This document shows, one piece after another, positions 37,336-45,376 of a stretch of 64,000 nt of DNA. Each line of letters starts with the position of its first letter. The stretch's first letter is position 1. Location: positions 372,001 through 436,000 of the forward strand of contig NZ_CP132457.1 of NCBI RefSeq assembly GCF_032595875.1, given 5' to 3'. This DNA is from Borreliella andersonii. GTDB lineage: Bacteria; Spirochaetota; Spirochaetia; Borreliales; Borreliaceae. The position numbers and the translations under genes were made by a program. Under the pieces are notes generated by a model. It was given only the letters and a program-made list of their open reading frames with translations. It had not been told where the DNA came from and ran no database searches.

Positions 37336-38895
37336 TTAATACCCATCAGATAATTGAATATTTTTATCTTTATCAATAAGGTCCTTGTATATAAAAGATT
37401 TTTTAGCAAGTGCCTCTTTTAAATTTTTAGAAAAGGGTAAATTCCTCCACATTATGCCACGTACCAATTTTTCAAGTTTTTGAATTCCTTTACTTTCTTT
37501 TTCTATCCAAAGAAAATAATCTTCTAGAAAAAAATTTTTAACATTTCCCTTTTTAATAAATTTAACATAATAATCGTAATATTGACCTGTAATTCCTGTT
37601 TCCATCCATCTATAAGAAGCTTGTTCTTTTGCAAGCTCCCAAACAAAATCACCAATACCCAAAATAACCGCTTTTCTTAAGTTTTTAGCATACATAGGTA
37701 TTAATATTTTACCCCTACCATTTGCCCTGTTTTTAACATCAATTGATTCCCAGCAAATTCCTTTATCACCATAAGAAGGTATTAATATAAAATAAGGAAC
37801 TACTCTGAGTAAATCTCCTCTATACGATTTTTGAAAAAGTCTAGGCTGAATATCTTCGACTTCCCAAACAAGCTGCATAATTCTTTCTCTGCTTCCAAAA
37901 AATTGAGGGTTAGCAACTACATTATTTTTCAAAAGAATGGGGAAATGATTACCTCTTGGCCCTATTGCAAGTTTATTGGCGCTTCTGATAACTTCAACCT
38001 CATCATATGCAATAGTTGATTCAACAGGCATCCCAATATTATTCATTTTATTTTGAATTTCAAAAAGCTCTCTGTTAATATCTTCAATTTTATTAATAAA
38101 AACATTAATATCTCGATTTGACTTAATAAGATCATCAACATAATTGCTAGCAAAATTCAAAGGCTTTAGAATCGAATTAGGATAAGAACTCTGCACTCCG
38201 TATTCAGTCATATAAGTTAAATCACTTTGATCATTATTTAAAAATAAAAATTCAAACATGCCTCTTAACTTATTAATAGCCTCTTCCCTAATCTTATTGG
38301 TTCGCTTAAGGCTGCTTTTTGCAAAATCAATATTTGCCAAAAGTTTTTCTTTCTTATTAAGTAAAATTTTTTCCATATCTTCTTCTTTAAAATTATCCAT
38401 TGGCAAATCGGCTGCTAATCTACTAAGCTTAAAACTATTAACCCCATAAAGCCATTCATCAAAATAAATAAAAGACTCATTATAATGATTGTCCCAAATA
38501 GTTTTTGAAATTAACAGCTGAATTTCAGATCCAAGTGCATTTGGAATAAGGGCAGCAAATCTAAATAAAATTTTCTGTTCTATAGTCAATTTTGAAATGT
38601 TTTTTGCAATTGATCTGAGAAAAGACCAATAAATGTTAATCACTTGATTATATTTTAAAACCCTATCAACCTCTTCTGGCTGCGGATTTAAATATTCTAC
38701 TAAAACTTTATGAAGCTTAAAGCCAATTTCTTTACTACTTGAAATAAGATTTTTATAAAAATCTTTAGTAAAAAATTGCTTATCATGCTCCTCTAAAGTT
38801 AAAATATTTGGCAATCTCGAATCTAAATCTGTATCTACAGAATCAGGATACTTATACAAAAAACCCCCACTAGCAATATAGCAACACAAATACAA
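37336..38895 (-). CDS. Large conserved protein of unknown function
   Basis: A 519-residue soluble protein with no signal peptide or membrane span. I do not recognise the family. It is helix-rich with a long charged, coiled-coil-prone stretch in the middle (about 170-215 and 255-290). The C-terminal half carries conserved-looking motifs such as AIGPRGNHFPILLKNN and ILIPSYGDKGICWE, and a GQYYDYYVKFIKKG end region. The start is uncertain: the longest frame uses a TTG at 38895 with a poor site, while another TTG at 38859 follows a GTGGGGG stretch and would start MYKYPDSVD. Divergent from the transporter gene. Confidence 0.75.
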   Translation of the reverse strand: MYLCCYIASGGFLYKYPDSVDTDLDSRLPNILTLEEHDKQFFTKDFYKNLISSSKEIGFKLHKVLVEYLNPQPEEVDRVLKYNQVINIYWSFLRSIAKNISKLTIEQKILFRFAALIPNALGSEIQLLISKTIWDNHYNESFIYFDEWLYGVNSFKLSRLAADLPMDNFKEEDMEKILLNKKEKLLANIDFAKSSLKRTNKIREEAINKLRGMFEFLFLNNDQSDLTYMTEYGVQSSYPNSILKPLNFASNYVDDLIKSNRDINVFINKIEDINRELFEIQNKMNNIGMPVESTIAYDEVEVIRSANKLAIGPRGNHFPILLKNNVVANPQFFGSRERIMQLVWEVEDIQPRLFQKSYRGDLLRVVPYFILIPSYGDKGICWESIDVKNRANGRGKILIPMYAKNLRKAVILGIGDFVWELAKEQASYRWMETGITGQYYDYYVKFIKKGNVKNFFLEDYFLWIEKESKGIQKLEKLVRGIMWRNLPFSKNLKEALAKKSFIYKDLIDKDKNIQLSDGY

Positions 38896-38915
38896 TTGTA
38901 ACTCTAAAGTTTGTA

Positions 38916-38943
38916 TTTACAAAAAAATTTAGTACTATATATT
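38916..38943 (+). promoter_or_regulatory. Candidate promoter of the DAACS transporter gene
   Basis: TTTACA (38916-38921) and TATATT (38938-38943) are 16 bases apart, 40 bases before the ATG at 38983, which has a GAAAGGAGA site. Just upstream lie a TACAATTGTA palindrome (38891-38900) and an AAATACAA/TTGTATTT pair (38888-38895, 38911-38918), a possible operator. Confidence 0.45.
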
Positions 38944-38982
38944 ATGCACAGCATCCCTTAAATCCCTGAAAGGAGAAATCGT

Positions 38983-40185
38983 ATGAATATAAAAATCAAT
39001 TTTTTTTTCACTCTGCCTATTGGAATCTTTTTAGGATTATTTTTCCCTCTTGGGATTTATAGCTCTTTATCACATGCTTTTATAAGACTATCATATTTAT
39101 CTCTTATTCCCTTTTTAATATTTTCAATTCCATTAGGAATTGAAAATATTATTGAAAATAAAAACTTTAAAAAACTTTTTGGCAAAACAATTTATTATGG
39201 AATTCTAACTAACCTATCTGGAGTTGCTGTATCAATAATAGCTGCAATAATATATCTTCCGCAAAGAATTCCAATACTAGAAAAAACAATACAAAATACA
39301 TATCTTTTTGAAAAAGAAGCTTTACTAGAAACATTTTTTCCAAAAAATATTTTCAAAATATTTACATCTAATAATCCAAATCTACTAAGCATTTACATGA
39401 TTTCAATAATAATAGGCACAAGTTTTTATTATGCAAAACAAAAAGGCAGAATAGCTAGAGAACTGATGCTAAGCGCATCCAATCTTTTTTACCATGCAAA
39501 TGGGTTTATTGTGAATATATTAAATATAGGAATCATTTTTATAACAGCAGATTACGCTGCAACCTTAAAAAATTTTAAAGATTACCAAAATTATACAAAT
39601 AGCATAGCATTCTTTTTGGCATGGACAATTATAATTTTATTCATAATATTGCCAGCAATTAGCTATAGATTAACAAAAAGCTTTAAAATGATATATAAGG
39701 GAATCTTTGTATCATTTCAAAACATAATATTTTCAGGACTTGCAAAAGATTCTTATTCCCCTTATGTGATTTTAATAGAAGATATTAAAAACGAAAGAAT
39801 AAATATAAAAAAATCCATAATTATAAACATACCTTTAATAAATTTTATATCTAAATTTGGCACCATTTTTGTTTCAGTAATATCATTTTTTATAATTTTA
39901 AAATCATATTCTAGTTTGCCTATTTCTATTTATGAAATAAGCTACATGAGTATTTTATCATTTTTTTTTGTCTTTGCATTTCCCCATATACCAAATAGTT
40001 TAATTTATATAATTACAATGCTTTGCTCTACCTATACAAAAGGAATAGAGCTAAATGTTTCTAACATAACACCAATGCTGCCTATATTAATCTCTTTGGC
40101 TTTACTAATCGACTTTGCTTTTAACATTGCAGTCATTCATATAATAAACTTCAAAGAATTAAAAGATCAAGAAAAAATTAATTAA
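38983..40185 (+). CDS. DAACS-family (glutamate/dicarboxylate) transporter-like protein
   Basis: A 400-residue integral membrane protein with eight or more hydrophobic spans, annotated in Borrelia as a glutamate transporter. The overall hydropathy and the FLGLFFPLGIYSS start fit the dicarboxylate/amino acid:cation symporter family. However, the two substrate/sodium motifs are not recognisable: the serine-rich SSSATLP loop is replaced by KDSYSPYVIL, and NMDGT by ISKFGT (near 288-294). Substrate is therefore uncertain. A strong ribosome binding site precedes the ATG. It is convergent with proS across ten bases, with no clear terminator between. Confidence 0.75.
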   Translation: MNIKINFFFTLPIGIFLGLFFPLGIYSSLSHAFIRLSYLSLIPFLIFSIPLGIENIIENKNFKKLFGKTIYYGILTNLSGVAVSIIAAIIYLPQRIPILEKTIQNTYLFEKEALLETFFPKNIFKIFTSNNPNLLSIYMISIIIGTSFYYAKQKGRIARELMLSASNLFYHANGFIVNILNIGIIFITADYAATLKNFKDYQNYTNSIAFFLAWTIIILFIILPAISYRLTKSFKMIYKGIFVSFQNIIFSGLAKDSYSPYVILIEDIKNERINIKKSIIINIPLINFISKFGTIFVSVISFFIILKSYSSLPISIYEISYMSILSFFFVFAFPHIPNSLIYIITMLCSTYTKGIELNVSNITPMLPILISLALLIDFAFNIAVIHIINFKELKDQEKIN

Positions 40186-40195
40186 ACTAAACAAA

Positions 40196-41662
40196 TTAAT
40201 AAGATTTGGCAAATAAAGCAAAATATTTGGCCCTAGAAGAACAATAAATACAAGTCATACCTGTTAGATCTCTGGCTTTAAAATCATCAGGAATGCATCT
40301 TATTGTAGCTTTAGTTTCGTTTTTAATAATATTTTCACAATTCAAACCGCCACACCAGCAAGAAAGCACAAATCCAGAATAATCATTCACATGGGTTTTG
40401 AATGTCTCATAACTATCCTTACTACTTTTAAAAATCTCCTTGGTATTTAAGGTTCTAAAATTCAATGCTTTTTTAAATAAATCCTTTTGCATCAAATCAA
40501 GCTCAATCTTAACCTTACTTACAAGAGAATCAAGCGATATTTGATACTTAAATTTTTTGTCCTTATCTCTTCTTGAAATAGTAACAGAATTTAAAAGGAC
40601 ATCGTTTATCCCTACTTCAAGGCGCACTGGAATTCCCTTAAACTCGGCAGATGAAAATCTAAATCCTGGAGAACTTCTAATATCTTTATCAATCTCAACC
40701 CTAAATTTTGCTTTTTTTAAAGTATCAACAACACAATCAGAATAATCCAAAATTTTTTTATTAATTCCATCTTCTTTTTTAAAAATAGGAATAACAATAA
40801 TTTCTATTGGAGCAATGCGAGGCGGCAAAACTAAACCTTTCTCATCAGAATGAACCATAATCAAAGCACCAATCAATCTGGTAGAAACCCCCCAGCTACT
40901 AGCAAATACATGGCGCATCTTACCATCTTTGTCTTGAAATTTTACATCAAATGCCTTTGCAAAATTTAAACCTAAATAATGCGATGTAGCAGCTTGAAGC
41001 GCTTTTTTATCTTGCATTAATGCCTCAACTGAATAAGTAGAAACAGCCCCCGCAAATTTTTCCTTTTCAGATTTTTTACCACAAAAAACCGGAATGGCCA
41101 AATAATCTTCTATGAATCTTTTATATACATCTAAAATAAGTAAAGTTTCTTCTAATGCCTCCTCTTCAGTAGCATGAGCAGTATGTCCTTCTTGCCATAA
41201 AAATTCGGTAGTACGCAAAAAGGGCCTTGTTCTCTTTTCCCAACGAACAACATTTGCCCACTGATTAATTTTAAGGGGAAGATCTCTATAAGAATTAATC
41301 CACTTGCTATACATATTCCAAATAATTGTCTCAGAAGTAGGCCTTAAAACTAAAGGCTCTGCCAAATTCTCCCCACCAGCATCCTTAATAATAGCAAACT
41401 CAGGTGAAAATCCATCAATATGATCCTTTTCTCTTTCTAAAAAACTATAAGGAATAAGCATAGGAAAATATGCATTCTCGTGTCCTGTCTCTTTAAATTT
41501 TTCATCAAGTATGCTATGAATTTTATCCCAAATAGAATACCCATAAGGCATAATTACCATGCATCCTTTTACGGGGCTGTAATCAGCAAGTTTTGCCTTC
41601 TGAACTATATCTAAATACCATTTAGAATAATCATCTTCTTTTGATGCTATAAAATCACTCAT
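40196..41662 (-). CDS. proS: Prolyl-tRNA synthetase, archaeal/eukaryal-like short type
   Basis: A 488-residue class II synthetase for tRNA-Pro. It lacks the editing insertion of the common 570-residue bacterial form. Motif 2 (VRWEKRTRPFLRTTEFLWQE, near residue 142) and the following GHTAHATEEEA are characteristic. The C-terminal domain carries zinc-binding cysteines (SCWCGGLNCE and GMTCIYCSSRAKY) and ends in Tyr, as the short type does. No related gene is adjacent; it is preceded by the secreted protein gene at 41714. Confidence 0.95.
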   Translation of the reverse strand: MSDFIASKEDDYSKWYLDIVQKAKLADYSPVKGCMVIMPYGYSIWDKIHSILDEKFKETGHENAYFPMLIPYSFLEREKDHIDGFSPEFAIIKDAGGENLAEPLVLRPTSETIIWNMYSKWINSYRDLPLKINQWANVVRWEKRTRPFLRTTEFLWQEGHTAHATEEEALEETLLILDVYKRFIEDYLAIPVFCGKKSEKEKFAGAVSTYSVEALMQDKKALQAATSHYLGLNFAKAFDVKFQDKDGKMRHVFASSWGVSTRLIGALIMVHSDEKGLVLPPRIAPIEIIVIPIFKKEDGINKKILDYSDCVVDTLKKAKFRVEIDKDIRSSPGFRFSSAEFKGIPVRLEVGINDVLLNSVTISRRDKDKKFKYQISLDSLVSKVKIELDLMQKDLFKKALNFRTLNTKEIFKSSKDSYETFKTHVNDYSGFVLSCWCGGLNCENIIKNETKATIRCIPDDFKARDLTGMTCIYCSSRAKYFALFAKSY

Positions 41663-41713
41663 ACATTATCCTTAATAAAACACTGTACTTTTTTAAAAAC
41701 CAAACAATTATAT

Positions 41714-42391
41714 TCAATATTTCTTAACTTCAACCATAAACCGTTTATACTTATTTCCATAAGGATCTAACATTATTTTTTCCAAAACAAAAACAATTCC
41801 ATCTTCATTTGGAAATAAAACAATCTCTCTCATTCTGTAATCAATAACATTTTTTCTATAATAATTCCCCCTTCCAACAATCAAATGTTTTTCCAAAGTT
41901 GAATTACAATATCTGACAGATAAAAAAATATTAAAAGAAGACGAAAGTTCTTGAGAATTAATATCCTTATTTACAAAAACTTGATATTCGTTTCCTGTTT
42001 TAAAATCAACAAAATTTAAAAAATCTGTTTCTGGAATTTCACTCTCAACGTAAAAATAAATTTCGCGCCCTCTTCTTAAATGATTAATTTTAAATTCTTT
42101 AACTTTGAAATTAATCATCTTTAAAAGCTCGTAAAGGCTTTTATCATAGCTATCTGAATACTCAATGTGCTCTTTAAAAGTCTTAGAATGTACTCCAGAG
42201 TTTGCAAAATTATTTTTAACAACATCAACAAAGTATGCAGCAGAATAATAATATCCATTTTCAAAACCATATTCGCCAAACATAAAATATTTATCATTAT
42301 TGGAAAATCCTAAATTTTTAAAAAAAATATTTTCTGGAAACACCAATAAAAAAGAAAAAAAATACAAAAAAATGACATATAGTTTAATCAT
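41714..42391 (-). CDS. Secreted protein, possibly DUF2259-like
   Basis: A 225-residue product with a cleavable-looking signal peptide (MIKLYVIFLYFFSFLLVFPEN). The following FMFGEYGFENGYYYSAAYFV segment resembles what I recall of the predicted secreted DUF2259 family of spirochaetes. No lipobox. Function unknown; periplasmic location inferred. A weak ribosome binding site precedes the ATG. It is divergent from the barrel-protein unit across a long leader region. Confidence 0.7.
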   Translation of the reverse strand: MIKLYVIFLYFFSFLLVFPENIFFKNLGFSNNDKYFMFGEYGFENGYYYSAAYFVDVVKNNFANSGVHSKTFKEHIEYSDSYDKSLYELLKMINFKVKEFKINHLRRGREIYFYVESEIPETDFLNFVDFKTGNEYQVFVNKDINSQELSSSFNIFLSVRYCNSTLEKHLIVGRGNYYRKNVIDYRMREIVLFPNEDGIVFVLEKIMLDPYGNKYKRFMVEVKKY

Positions 42392-42497
42392 AAGCTTTGT
42401 ATAAGTTTAATAACAATAAATTATGTACTAAATCTTATTTATAATTTATTTGTCTCACTTAAAATAATATCAAAACAGCATTTCAAATTCAAAACTT

Positions 42498-42506
42498 TGA
42501 TATACT
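42498..42506 (+). promoter_or_regulatory. Extended -10 promoter element
   Basis: TGATATACT, that is TG, one base, then TATACT, with no clear -35 box. Transcription from here would make a leader of about 460 bases before the ATG at 42973. Confidence 0.3.
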
Positions 42507-42609
42507 ATTTGTTTATAGATTAAAAACTTAATATTCAAATTTTGGGGATAAATTTTTGAAAAAAAGAATTAATGGCCTGAAATTAGCTTCAAAAAGCTTG
42601 GAACAAATA

Positions 42610-42655
42610 AAGTTTTATTGCAAGGGGTTTAAAATAAAACATTGCAATAAAACTT
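42610..42655. repeat. Perfect 14-bp inverted repeat in the leader of the barrel-gene pair
   Basis: AAGTTTTATTGCAA (42610-42623) and TTGCAATAAAACTT (42642-42655) pair fully around an 18-base loop that can itself form a GTTT/AAAC stem. A third TTGCAAAT copy follows at about 42661. No clear T-run follows the stem, so it looks more like a regulatory or stabilising RNA hairpin than a plain terminator. Confidence 0.75.
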
Positions 42656-42972
42656 ATTTATTGCAAATTTATAAATTTATATTTTTTTCAAAGGCCAAAA
42701 AATTACCGCAAAAATATATTCCCAAAAATCTTATACAAACAAACAAGATGAACATCAATATACAGTCAAGTAGTATAATAATACCTGTATTTGTGATTAA
42801 AAATTTTTTGACAACCAAAACTTTAATAAACAAAATAATAAAAAATTCAACAATAAAGTTTTGCCATCAAGATAAACAAATAAGTATCAATATTTTTAAT
42901 TTTTTATGCTTTATTAAAAATATTGTAAAAACAATATTATCTAAAATTGAAAATAAAAAAAGGAGAATTTCA

Positions 42973-43584
42973 ATGAGAATGCTATTAGCAACAATAATAC
43001 TTATATTAACAACGGGTTTATTAACTGCCCAATCCAAAAGCAAAAGTACAACTGAAGATGACTTTGATTTTGATAAACTTCTTGCAAAAGAGGCATCTGT
43101 GCGCCGTTTATTTGGCATAGGTTTTGGAATTGGATATCCACTTGCAAACATTACAATATCTGTTCCATATGTAGACATAGATCTTGGCTACGGAGGGTTT
43201 GTTGGGCTTAAGCCCAACAATTTCTTGCCCTATGTTGTGATGGGCGTAGATCTTTTATTTAAAGATGAAATACATAAAAATACTATGATTTCTGGTGGTA
43301 TTGGAATAGGTGCAGACTGGTCAAAAGGAAGTCCTGAAAAATCGAATGAAAAACCAGAAGAAGAGGAAGAAAATGAAGCACAACAAATAGCTTCTCTTCA
43401 AAATAGAATAGGGGTTGTAATAAGACTACCCTTGGTAATAGAGTACAGCTTTCTTAAAAATATTGTGATTGGATTTAAAGCTGTTGCTACTGTTGGAACA
43501 ACCATGCTACTTGGCAGCCCAATGTCATTTGAAGGAGCTAGATTTAATTTCTTAGGCACAGGCTTTATAAAAATATATATATAA
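42973..43584 (+). CDS. Outer-membrane protein of the BB0405 type
   Basis: A 203-residue protein with a signal peptide (MRMLLATIILILTTGLLTAQ). After an acidic linker come glycine-rich beta-strands (FGIGFGIGYPLANITISVPY, SGGIGIGADW), as in a small outer-membrane barrel. From memory this is BB0405, a surface-exposed, immune-evasive protein needed for mammalian infection. Start chosen at the ATG at 42973, which has an AAAAGGAGA site and gives a proper signal peptide; the open frame upstream is ignored. A Lys/Glu-rich insert (about residues 118-140) probably forms a loop. It is a tandem paralogue of the next gene, ten bases downstream. Confidence 0.93.
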   Translation: MRMLLATIILILTTGLLTAQSKSKSTTEDDFDFDKLLAKEASVRRLFGIGFGIGYPLANITISVPYVDIDLGYGGFVGLKPNNFLPYVVMGVDLLFKDEIHKNTMISGGIGIGADWSKGSPEKSNEKPEEEEENEAQQIASLQNRIGVVIRLPLVIEYSFLKNIVIGFKAVATVGTTMLLGSPMSFEGARFNFLGTGFIKIYI

Positions 43585-43594
43585 TGGAGAATAA

Positions 43595-44206
43595 ATGATA
43601 AAAAATTTTAAAAAAATACATATTTTAACATTAATATTAGGCGTGGCACGCCTTACTTTTGCATCTGACAATTATATGGTCAGATGCAGTAAGGAAGAAG
43701 ATTCAACCACCTGTATCGCAAAGCTTAAAGAAATAAAAGAAAAGAAAATTTATGACTTATTTTCAATGGGCATTGGAATAGGCGATCCTATTGCAAACAT
43801 TGTGATTACAATTCCTTATGTAAATATTGATTTTGGATATGGAGGTTTTATTGGCCTTAAGTCAAACAATTTTGAAAATTACCTAAATGGTGGATTAGAC
43901 TTTATTTTTAAAAGGCGAATTGGACAATATATGAAAATCGGTGGTGGCATTGGGATAGGTGCAGATTGGTCAAAAACATCCCTTATACCTCCTGATAAAG
44001 AGGAAAAAACTGATTATGAGAGAATAGGTGCTGTTGTAAGAATTCCTTTTATAATGGAATATAACTTTGCAAGAAATCTATCTATAGGATTAAAAATTTA
44101 TCCTGCAGTAGGGCCAACAATATTGCTAACAAAACCAAGCATTTTATTTGAAGGAATTAAATTCAATTTTTTTGGATTTGGATTCATAAAATTTGCATTT
44201 AATTAA
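43595..44206 (+). CDS. Outer-membrane protein of the BB0406 type
   Basis: A 203-residue paralogue of the preceding protein. It shares the GIGIGDPIANIVITIPYVNI block, GYGGFIGLK, GGGIGIGADWSK and the terminal EGIKFNFFGFGFIKF, while the signal peptide and an N-terminal segment with two cysteines (MVRCSKEEDSTTC) differ. The B. burgdorferi homologue has been reported, as I recall, as a porin/laminin-binding surface protein. A TGGAGA site precedes the ATG. The two genes form one unit that arose by duplication; the region after it converges on manA without an obvious terminator. Confidence 0.92.
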   Translation: MIKNFKKIHILTLILGVARLTFASDNYMVRCSKEEDSTTCIAKLKEIKEKKIYDLFSMGIGIGDPIANIVITIPYVNIDFGYGGFIGLKSNNFENYLNGGLDFIFKRRIGQYMKIGGGIGIGADWSKTSLIPPDKEEKTDYERIGAVVRIPFIMEYNFARNLSIGLKIYPAVGPTILLTKPSILFEGIKFNFFGFGFIKFAFN

Positions 44207-44257
44207 CCAAATAATCAAATTGGAAATTAAATTAAGCTCACATAATCAAGATTAATT

Positions 44258-45376
44258 TTAATTAAAACCAGCAATAAAAGCTTCGCCGTCCCCATCAATA
44301 ACTAGGTTTTCTGCTTTTTTGCCTATAAAGATACTCTCACCTTTCTTAAGATGTAAGGATTTATTTATAATCACACATCCATCTAAAACTAGCAAGACCA
44401 TTGCACTATTTCTATTAACACAAATGTTCTCATTTATTTTTTTTTGAATTAGTTTCAAATCAGTATTTGGAAGTCTAAATACACTAAAATTATCTTGAAA
44501 ATCGGGATTTAAAAATGATAATTTTCCTTCTTCAAATTGACCAACTCTTAACATCTCTTCTTTATCAATATACTTTGTAGTAAGCCCAGCTCTAATAACA
44601 TTGTCGGAATTAGTCATAAGCTCAATACAGTCTCCCTTAAGATATGCATGTACCTCCTGACTATTTGTATAAACAACTTCTCCTGGTTCTAGCTTTAAAA
44701 TATTCATGCCCAAAAACACTAAAAGTCCCACATCTACACCGTAGATATTATAAATTTCATTAAACCAATAGCCCCTAAAATTATCAATAAGATCCAAATT
44801 TTTTAAAATTTTTTCAATAATCTTCTCAAGTTCATACGTTTGTAATTCAAAAATAGTCTTTACAAAGTCTTTATGTGATTGAAAATCAAAATTTAATTTC
44901 AGCATTTCACAAATTTTTTTAATCTCATCCAACGGCAAAAAACCTTTAAGAGCATAAAAATCGCTCAAGGCATATATAAGTTCAATTTTGGGGTTCTTAT
45001 CTTTATATGTCCTCTTAGGATCATTAATATCTATACCTTTATTATTCTCTGATTCATACCCTTTTAAGGCAATATCTTTAGACGGATGAATTTGGATAGA
45101 TAAAGGTTTACTTGCAGACAATACTTTAAATAAAAAAGGAAATTCATCATTACAGCCTAAAAGCTCTTTATGATCTTCCAAAAAATCGCTTAAAAGCACA
45201 TATTCATTTTTATATAAAATCTTACTAGAAAATGTCTTGTGTGCTCCAAGCCACATTTCAGCCTTAGGCCTTCCATCAATCTTGTCGCCCAAAAGATTGG
45301 GAATAAAATTAATTCCTCCCCAATCATATTCTTTAATATTGTTTTTCATTAAAAAAATATTATCTTCATTATTCAT
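44258..45376 (-). CDS. manA: Mannose-6-phosphate isomerase, type I
   Basis: Interconverts mannose-6-phosphate and fructose-6-phosphate, feeding mannose into glycolysis. The 372-residue zinc enzyme shows the metal-binding SIQIHPSKD segment (near residue 95). A later EPGEVVYTNSQEVHAYL block (near 230) carries the other metal ligand, followed by NSDNVIRAGLTTKY. It overlaps the stop of the PTS gene by ATGA (45373-45376), so uptake and isomerisation of the sugar are translationally coupled. This supports mannose or a related hexose as a substrate of that transporter. Confidence 0.95.
   Translation of the reverse strand: MNNEDNIFLMKNNIKEYDWGGINFIPNLLGDKIDGRPKAEMWLGAHKTFSSKILYKNEYVLLSDFLEDHKELLGCNDEFPFLFKVLSASKPLSIQIHPSKDIALKGYESENNKGIDINDPKRTYKDKNPKIELIYALSDFYALKGFLPLDEIKKICEMLKLNFDFQSHKDFVKTIFELQTYELEKIIEKILKNLDLIDNFRGYWFNEIYNIYGVDVGLLVFLGMNILKLEPGEVVYTNSQEVHAYLKGDCIELMTNSDNVIRAGLTTKYIDKEEMLRVGQFEEGKLSFLNPDFQDNFSVFRLPNTDLKLIQKKINENICVNRNSAMVLLVLDGCVIINKSLHLKKGESIFIGKKAENLVIDGDGEAFIAGFN

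Larger units (their letters stand above)
42392..42972. other. 581-base spacer/leader before the BB0405-type gene
   Basis: Holds an extended -10 element (42498-42506) and a large hairpin (42610-42655). A frame from a TTG at 42556 stays open and runs in phase into the barrel gene, but its product (139 Lys/Ile/Asn-rich codons) looks like translated non-coding AT-rich DNA. I do not call it as a gene. In older annotation a separate small hypothetical gene (BB0404) was probably drawn here. Confidence 0.55.

Noticed and set aside
40186..40195. Terminator between the transporter gene and proS
   Set aside because: Only ten bases separate the genes and no stem with a T-run could be found.
42556..42972. 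In-frame upstream extension of the barrel protein (139 codons from a TTG), or a separate small gene
   Set aside because: Composition is Lys/Ile/Asn/Phe-rich, as in translated non-coding AT-rich DNA. It contains a large hairpin, and the ATG at 42973 has an excellent ribosome binding site followed by a proper signal peptide.
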